The notes beneath the pieces were generated by a model. The model was not told where the DNA came from. It saw only the letters and a list, made by a program, of their open reading frames with translations, and ran no database searches. From Heterotrichella gracilis (lineage: Eukaryota; Sar; Xanthophyceae; Tribonematales; Xanthonemataceae): a stretch of 64,000 bases of DNA. This document shows, in pieces, positions 58,601 through 64,000 of the stretch. The stretch covers positions 62,001 through 126,000 of the forward strand of contig JAULBX010026607.1 of NCBI GenBank assembly GCA_032358255.1. Reading direction: 5' to 3'. Both the position numbers and the translations under genes were made by a program. Position 1 is the first letter of the stretch. Every line of letters starts with the position of its first letter.

Positions 58601-61138
58601 AGGCAAGGGCAAGGCGGGATGCAGGCGAGCGGAGACGTACCGAGAAGGACATCCAGGTGGGGGGCGGGAATCGGGTTCTGAAGGCATTTCAGAATGGCTG
58701 TAAATTGCTGGCTGGTTGTGGATGTGGGACATAGGGAGCGATGCATTGGCCTTTGGTGTGCTGGATGGCAATGGCGTCAGCCCTACACATTACACATTGC
58801 AGTTTAATCACACCTATCAGCAAACCTGTTGGCTGGCAATTTCTGGGGAGGCGAGAAGGTGGGGGGGGGGGGAATCTTGTTGGCAATTGCGGTGCAGCTG
58901 CGTGAACGCGTGCAACGACTGTCATGTGGCGGTGGGAGACGTTCCCGTTCCAGTGGTCTCCCCCCAGTTGCGCCAACCCTAAATTGCTCTCTCCCTTTTT
59001 CTCCTCTAGGAGGAGATGGGTGGTGCCGGCGCCTACTCTGCGGACCTCCGTAAGCACTACGACCTCAAGAACGACGACTGGAAATACGACATCATGCCAG
59101 AAATCTGGGAGGGGCACAATATCGCCGACTTCATCGACCCCGACATCGATGCCAAGCTTGAGGCGCTTGAGCGTGAGGAGGAGCTGCTGGAGCAACAGGC
59201 GGCAATGGAGGTGAGGGGCAGGCGCTAGGGTTTTTGTGTAGGGTTTACAGGTGGATGAAGTGGAGGCACAGGACTGATGGCACATGGCTTGTAAAGGCAT
59301 TGCAAGGTTGACTAGGGTATGTATGTGGGGTTATGGCATTGCACGGCTGGTTGGGGGCTGAAGGGGATTGCGCACTGAAATGAGCAGGGGGAGGTATGTG
59401 GGCTGATGGCTCTGGTGGAGTCACATGCCTGCTGTAACAGGCGCAGCTGCACCACCTAAAACCGTGGCTCCGCACCACTGGGCACATCTTGGGAGGACAC
59501 GGGTTGGACCAGACGCTGGCAAATGGGGGAGCATTGCAAAGCATGTCCTCATACACGCCATGGACGCCTCCCACATGGGGCTTGCATATAAGCTGCTAAG
59601 CACACCGTTGTCCCCCCAGTGGATGCCCCCTTATTTTGTCCCGCCTTGTGTCTCTCTCATTTTATCCTGCTCTTAACCCTCCCACCTTGTCCCCCTTGTC
59701 CCAGGGCGAGGACATGGATGCCGAGCACCTCACCCCCGAGGAGCAGGCCACGCTTGCCGAGATCCGGTCGCGCAAGTCCAAGATCATTGTGCGGCACCGG
59801 CAGCGCAAACAGGCGGCAAACAACGCGCCCATCCTGCCGCACAAGGCCGACAAGGAGCGCACGCTCAACACCAGGCAGATGAAGGTAGGGTTTAGGGTTT
59901 AGGGTTTAGGATTTAGGTACTGCACCCATACATGCAGGGGTACGGTGACACCTTCCAATGTCCTCACGCGCAATACCGTGCAGATGGAGGTATATGGGGT
60001 AGCAAGGGGCTGGCTGAGACCATGTGCTTGGGCACATATGGCATGGGGAAACTGTGCCTGCCAGGTGTCACCGCCCACTTGCATTTGTACGCATGCATGG
60101 ATAATACATACATACATGCAAGGGAAGGTGACATCTGCCAGCCATGATCTTCTCATGCATAATACATATGCATGCACCCCACCCCACGCTCTCCACACCT
60201 ATCCACCCCTGCCCGCTCGGCCCCACATGCCCCTCCCCTTCCTGACACCCCCTTCGCATCTCCCCTCATCGCAGGACTCCCTGTCGCGCATGGGCATCGA
60301 CCCCAGCGCCGCAATCGAGCGCGCCCGATTCCGCTCCCAGTCGCGCGTGGGCCGCAAGCGCACGCGGTCAGTGGCGGACGAGGAGATGGCGGACGCCGAG
60401 CCCCAGAAGCGCATCCACTCCTCCAAGTCGCGCTCCATGTCCCGCGGGAGGGCGCTTAGCACGGCGGGCGACCCCGGCCAGGGGCTCAAGGACTCGATGC
60501 AAAAGGTGTGGTCGTGGGTGGGAAGGAGGGAAGGGGGTTGTTTTGTGGGCGAATTGATGGGGGTGTATGGGGGTGTGTCGCAGGGTTGTGCGCTTGCTGG
60601 TGGTACAACTTGGTTTCTGTTTGTTGTCGAATTTTTCATTATTATTTTAATATATTTGGCGACATATTTCATTAGTACTGTAAAATTAACGCTCAAATCT
60701 TACCATTGGTTGTCACGTCAAATTAGGGTTTCATTCGGCAGCAAAGGGTTAGAACCCCAGGGGGTGAAGCCCCCTACGAAGACGAAAACTCACAGTTGGA
60801 TTTGCCGCATACCTTGAGTCGAATTTATGCGCAGGTGTGCATGTACCCATTATATCAGGTGGTGTCCTGTGCCCTCTTCCCCGTCCCGTGTGGCCCCCTG
60901 TGCCTTTGGGCAGGCCTTTGGGCACCTGTGTCACCCTCCCCATCCCACCCCCTTGTTGCTCACTGGCTGCGTGTTCCCTGTGCCCCTGCAGAACCGGGCC
61001 ATCAAGATGGCGGACAAGGCGCAGTTCCTGCCCGGCAAGAACGCGCGGCGGGGAGAGGCCGATAGGCACGTGCCGGACTTCAAGCCGAAGCACTTGTTCT
61101 CGGGGAAGAGGGGCAAGGGGAAGACGGACTGGCGATAG
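55676..61138 (+). CDS. NOG1: Nucleolar GTP-binding protein 1 (NOG1/GTPBP4)
   Basis: An OBG-family GTPase needed for maturation of the 60S ribosomal subunit in the nucleolus. Ten exons (55676-56009, 56561-56628, 56872-57186, 57512-57755, 57982-58109, 58504-58656, 59010-59210, 59705-59884, 60275-60505, 60992-61138) join in phase to 666 residues, the usual length. The N-terminal helical domain starts [20 protein letters not shown]. The G domain shows G1 GYPNVGKSS (about 175-183), G3 [19 protein letters not shown] and G4 NKVD. The C-terminal half has [20 protein letters not shown] and a basic tail ([13 protein letters not shown], then [20 protein letters not shown]), all diagnostic for NOG1. The intron after 59884 begins with four telomere-like units. 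Confidence 0.97.
59885..59916 (+). repeat. Interstitial telomere-like repeat directly at a NOG1 donor
   Basis: The intron starts GTAGGGTTTAGGGTTTAGGG and continues with two degenerate units. These are about four TTTAGGG-type copies beginning at the 5' splice site itself. Confidence 0.9.
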
Positions 61139-62310
61139 GAGGGGGAGGCCAGGGGGGTGGAGGAGTGGGGAAAGTATCACAGGGTGGGGGGGGTGGGGGG
61201 CATGCTGGGGAATGCCGCTGGTGTGGTGCTATGGCTGGCGGGGCAGTTGTACTCTTTCAATTGCTGGGAGATTTTCCTTTTTTGCTCGGCTCCTGGCCGG
61301 GCTAGCCACCCCTGGGTGTTTATGTAGGTAGGCAGTGAGGTTGGGCAGGGCTGCCCTCTAGAGGGCAATGCTGGGCAGGGCACAACAGCTTGTGGGCAGT
61401 GGGAGTGGGTTTAGTGCAGCACCACACACGGTGTGCACCACGCCAACCCGTTTGAGATGATGGCGAACGAATGAGGCTTTTATTGTTCAGTGTATTTTGC
61501 GTATGGATGCAGATTTATTGCCTGGCATGTCCATGACGTATTTTGGGACACCCAGTCGGACTCTACCCTGCAGTATGGGGTTACTCTTCGACTTGCAACG
61601 AACTAACCTGTAACGAACAAGCTTGCAACACAACGGGTCCACTGCTACTTTGCTAGCTACAGAGTTGACACCAACTTGCGGACCAAGCTAATTGGCATGT
61701 TAATGCCTTTAACTACACCAAGCAGCCAAGAAATGCTGCCGACCACCGCCACGCGACTACCATAAGTTCACAGGCTCAAGCGCTTCGTGTGGTGACTGCC
61801 CGCAGGCTTGCTCTTTCATGCCAGGTTCAAAGGTTCACCAGCAGCGGCATCAAGACCGCACAACTGTTGGCAACACCGCTCCAATGGGGCACCTTTACGC
61901 CTCTTGTTTTGCTGCTTGAGCGTGTCGGTAGATATAACCCGTTTGCTGGAAGTGCACAGTGCCCACAGTGCAGGTAAGTGGGCAAACTTGGGCATTAACG
62001 TCTATAACGACATATGTTGGAAGTTACGGACAAGTACGGTAAATTCTAAATATCTAGACGAACTTACTGTACCGGTCCCTAGGTTGTACAGGCGCCACCT
62101 GGCACCTCACATGGGCCCAAGATCAAGTTCAGAAGGAAAGCTTTAGGGTGGTGCGTGAACGCCTCGAGGCAGATACTTCACACGTTGATACGTTGCCGCC
62201 TTCTTAACACTGCATACGATAGTCATCGTCCCTTTGGCATGCCTTTTCTGTTTTGACCAGCGTCGCCCCACAGTGGTCCGCTCGTCCAAGCTTTGGTGGG
62301 CGTGCTAGCA
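61139..62310. other. Spacer NOG1 to Tyr-Pro-Pro repeat gene
   Basis: About 1.2 kb without a supported gene. A plus-strand TGTAA lies near 61608, next to partly repeated CTTGCAACGAAC-like words. An open frame at 61808-62146 lacks protein-like composition. Confidence 0.5.
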
Positions 62311-64000
62311 ATGCCTTCCGCAGACGACCCACGGAAACTGTTCGAAGGATGGACCGTCAGCCAGTTGCAGGTATGTGTGCTGTAGGATGACGAAGACCAT
62401 ACAGCTCTGCCATATGCATGCATGTGCATGTCCCCAGCACTTGCAGTGCCGTGGGTGGGTTGTCCTTGTAACGCTCCTCCTTGGACAAACAAACCCTTCT
62501 TTAGAAAAGAGCACGCTTTGCTGCTGAGCACGTTTGCTGGCATGTTCCTGCGGCATTAAACTAATGTTAACAGCCAGTTCGGGACTAGTGGCTCGTTAGC
62601 ATGGTTGCCTAGTGGTTCAGACCTAGCTTCTGCCTCATTCACATATCCTGTGGGATTGTACCCCAGGCGTACGTGCGCGACAACCGCGGCAACAGCTCCC
62701 TGTCTGATAAGCAGCAGCTGATCAGCGAGGCGGTCAAGCTCAGCCAGGCGGCACAGGCAGAGGTGCGGGGGGGGGCAGTGCACTGCCTTAAGTGGACGGT
62801 GTGCAACAGCCGAGTGCATGCCTCACATGCTTCTGCCATGTGATGTCACTGGTACCCATGGCGGTGCTGCGCTGGTGCATATGGCTGTGGCTGTGCTTGT
62901 GCTTGTGGCATGTAGGCAGCGCTGGTGCGCCACAGTGTGCGCTTTCCTACCAAATGCATGCTTGTACTTGCATCTTCGCCGAGGAACTCAATTCGCTGCT
63001 GGATTGCACCCCACTGCTGGCTTGCACCCCACCACCCTACCACCCCGCTGCGTGAGAGGTGTGCTTTTGCTCCCCTGCAGCACAACGCCAGCAGGCCAGG
63101 TGGCGCCCCACCCACCACCAGCTACCCACCAGCAAGGGCACGAGGGCCGGACCCCTATGCCTCGCCATACCCTCCCATGAACTCTGGCGCCTACCCTCCA
63201 CCCGGTGGCGCACCCCCGTATCCACCAGCCGCGCAGGGGGGGTACCCACCACTCGGGGGCTACCCACCTCAGCAGGGGGGGTATCCGCCAGCGGGGGGAT
63301 ACCCACCACCAGCCCAAGGGGGGTATCCACCACCCGCGCAAGGGGGTTATCCCCCGCCAGCCCAGGGGGGATACCCACCACCCGCACAAGGGGCGTACCC
63401 ACCACCCGCACAAGGGGGGTACCCATCAACCCCTGCGCCTGGTGTCGGGGCCCTAGAGCAGGGTTTGCAGGGGCTGTCACTTGGTGGTCAGCCTCCTAAG
63501 CAGGTGCGGCGTGGGCCATGCAGTAGGGTTTGGGGCCACATACCCTGCCCCTCTGATTTCTTTTAAGTTTAAACTGAATCGGGTTTAGCACGTGTGGGTT
63601 CCTTGTATTGCTGATCAAGGAGGAAAGGGTTTGTTGCCAGCACCTTTTGCTGTACAAGGGTTGTGGTGTGATCTTGCCAATCCGCCGAAAGGCAGCGCAT
63701 CCACAAAGATCAGCGTCATTCTCAGCACCCCTGGTTTGTGATCTTGGTGCAGGAGGCATACCCCAGCAGCACCAGCTCAGCGCCCTACCCACCCACTACT
63801 TCCCCATATGGCTCGGGAGCACCTGCGTACCCACCGCCAGGAGGCAGCACACCTGCATACCCACCGCCGGGGAGCAGCACACCCGCGTACCCACCGCCTG
63901 GGGGCAGCACACCGTATCCGCCGCTGGCTAGCGGCAGCGCTCCTGCATACCCGCCGCCAGGTGGCGCCGCACCCTACCCGCCGCCAGGTGGTGCTGCCCC
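62311..64000 (+). CDS. Tyr-Pro-Pro repeat protein, cut by the right edge
   Basis: Four exons are visible (62311-62370, 62667-62762, 63081-63503, 63753 to the edge), all in phase, giving about 275 residues before the window ends. The first about 55 residues look folded: MPSADDPRKLFEGWTVSQLQ joins AYVRDNRGNSSLSDKQQLIS and a short helix. The rest is low complexity: about six GGYPPPAQ-type units in the third exon and STPAYPPPGG-type units in the fourth. Such YPP repeats are known from annexin A7, ALG-2/PEF proteins, ESCRT partners and condensate-forming proteins, usually before a folded C-terminal domain, which would lie outside this window. The family cannot be decided here. Confidence 0.75.
63225..63430 (+). 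repeat. 24-bp coding minisatellite (GGYPPPAQ units)
   Basis: Tandem units of about 24 bp encode GGYPP(P/L/Q/A)xx. Units from about 63290 onward are nearly identical (TATCCACCACCCGCGCAAGG-like), while those before are diverged. Period and reading frame agree. Confidence 0.85.

Noticed and set aside
61808-62146. Plus-strand 112-residue frame in the spacer after NOG1
   Set aside because: Composition unlike the real proteins here, no splice context, no recognisable motif.

Overview
This window is nuclear DNA of a green alga (Chlorophyta), not a bacterium or organelle. Every gene is split by short GT-AG introns, and when exons are joined at these sites the reading phases agree through whole genes. 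The products are typical eukaryotic and plastid-lineage proteins: starch synthase, retromer VPS35, SEC13, mitochondrial ribosomal mL46, an m6A methyltransferase, siroheme-pathway SUMT, UVRAG/VPS38 and NOG1. Introns and spacers carry TTTAGGG/CCCTAAA telomere-like motifs (the Arabidopsis-type telomere unit, also used by several chlorophytes), and the chlorophyte poly(A) signal TGTAA occurs downstream of several stops. The species cannot be named from sequence alone.

Layout, left to right: starch synthase II-like (minus; its 3' end lies off the left edge); a HEAT-repeat protein resembling TTI2 (plus); an acylation-motif START-like protein (plus); VPS35 (minus); SEC13 (plus); mL46 (minus); an unrecognised protein (plus); an ankyrin protein (minus); a protein with an SRI-like C-terminus (plus); METTL3/MTA (minus); a Ser/Thr/Pro-rich basic protein (plus); SUMT/UPM1 (plus); a predicted tail-anchored protein (minus); UVRAG-like (plus); NOG1 (plus); and a Tyr-Pro-Pro repeat protein cut by the right edge (plus). 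I see no tRNA, rRNA, CRISPR array or coding transposon.

The genes are independent transcription units and form no pathway cluster. Many sit as divergent pairs sharing a promoter, one only 92 bp long between start codons, or as convergent pairs sharing a 3' spacer. Two neighbours-at-a-distance work in the same trafficking system (VPS35 and UVRAG on endosomes), but nothing suggests co-regulation.

The most striking feature is structural. Six introns in three unrelated genes contain extra copies of the 3' end of the preceding exon together with its 5' splice site, often mixed with telomere-like repeats. The clearest case is four 44-45 bp units in VPS35, each recreating exon end plus donor. Telomere motifs also look strand-polarised within introns: TTTAGGG just after donors, CCCTAAA before acceptors. 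This may record a particular way in which introns grow in this genome.
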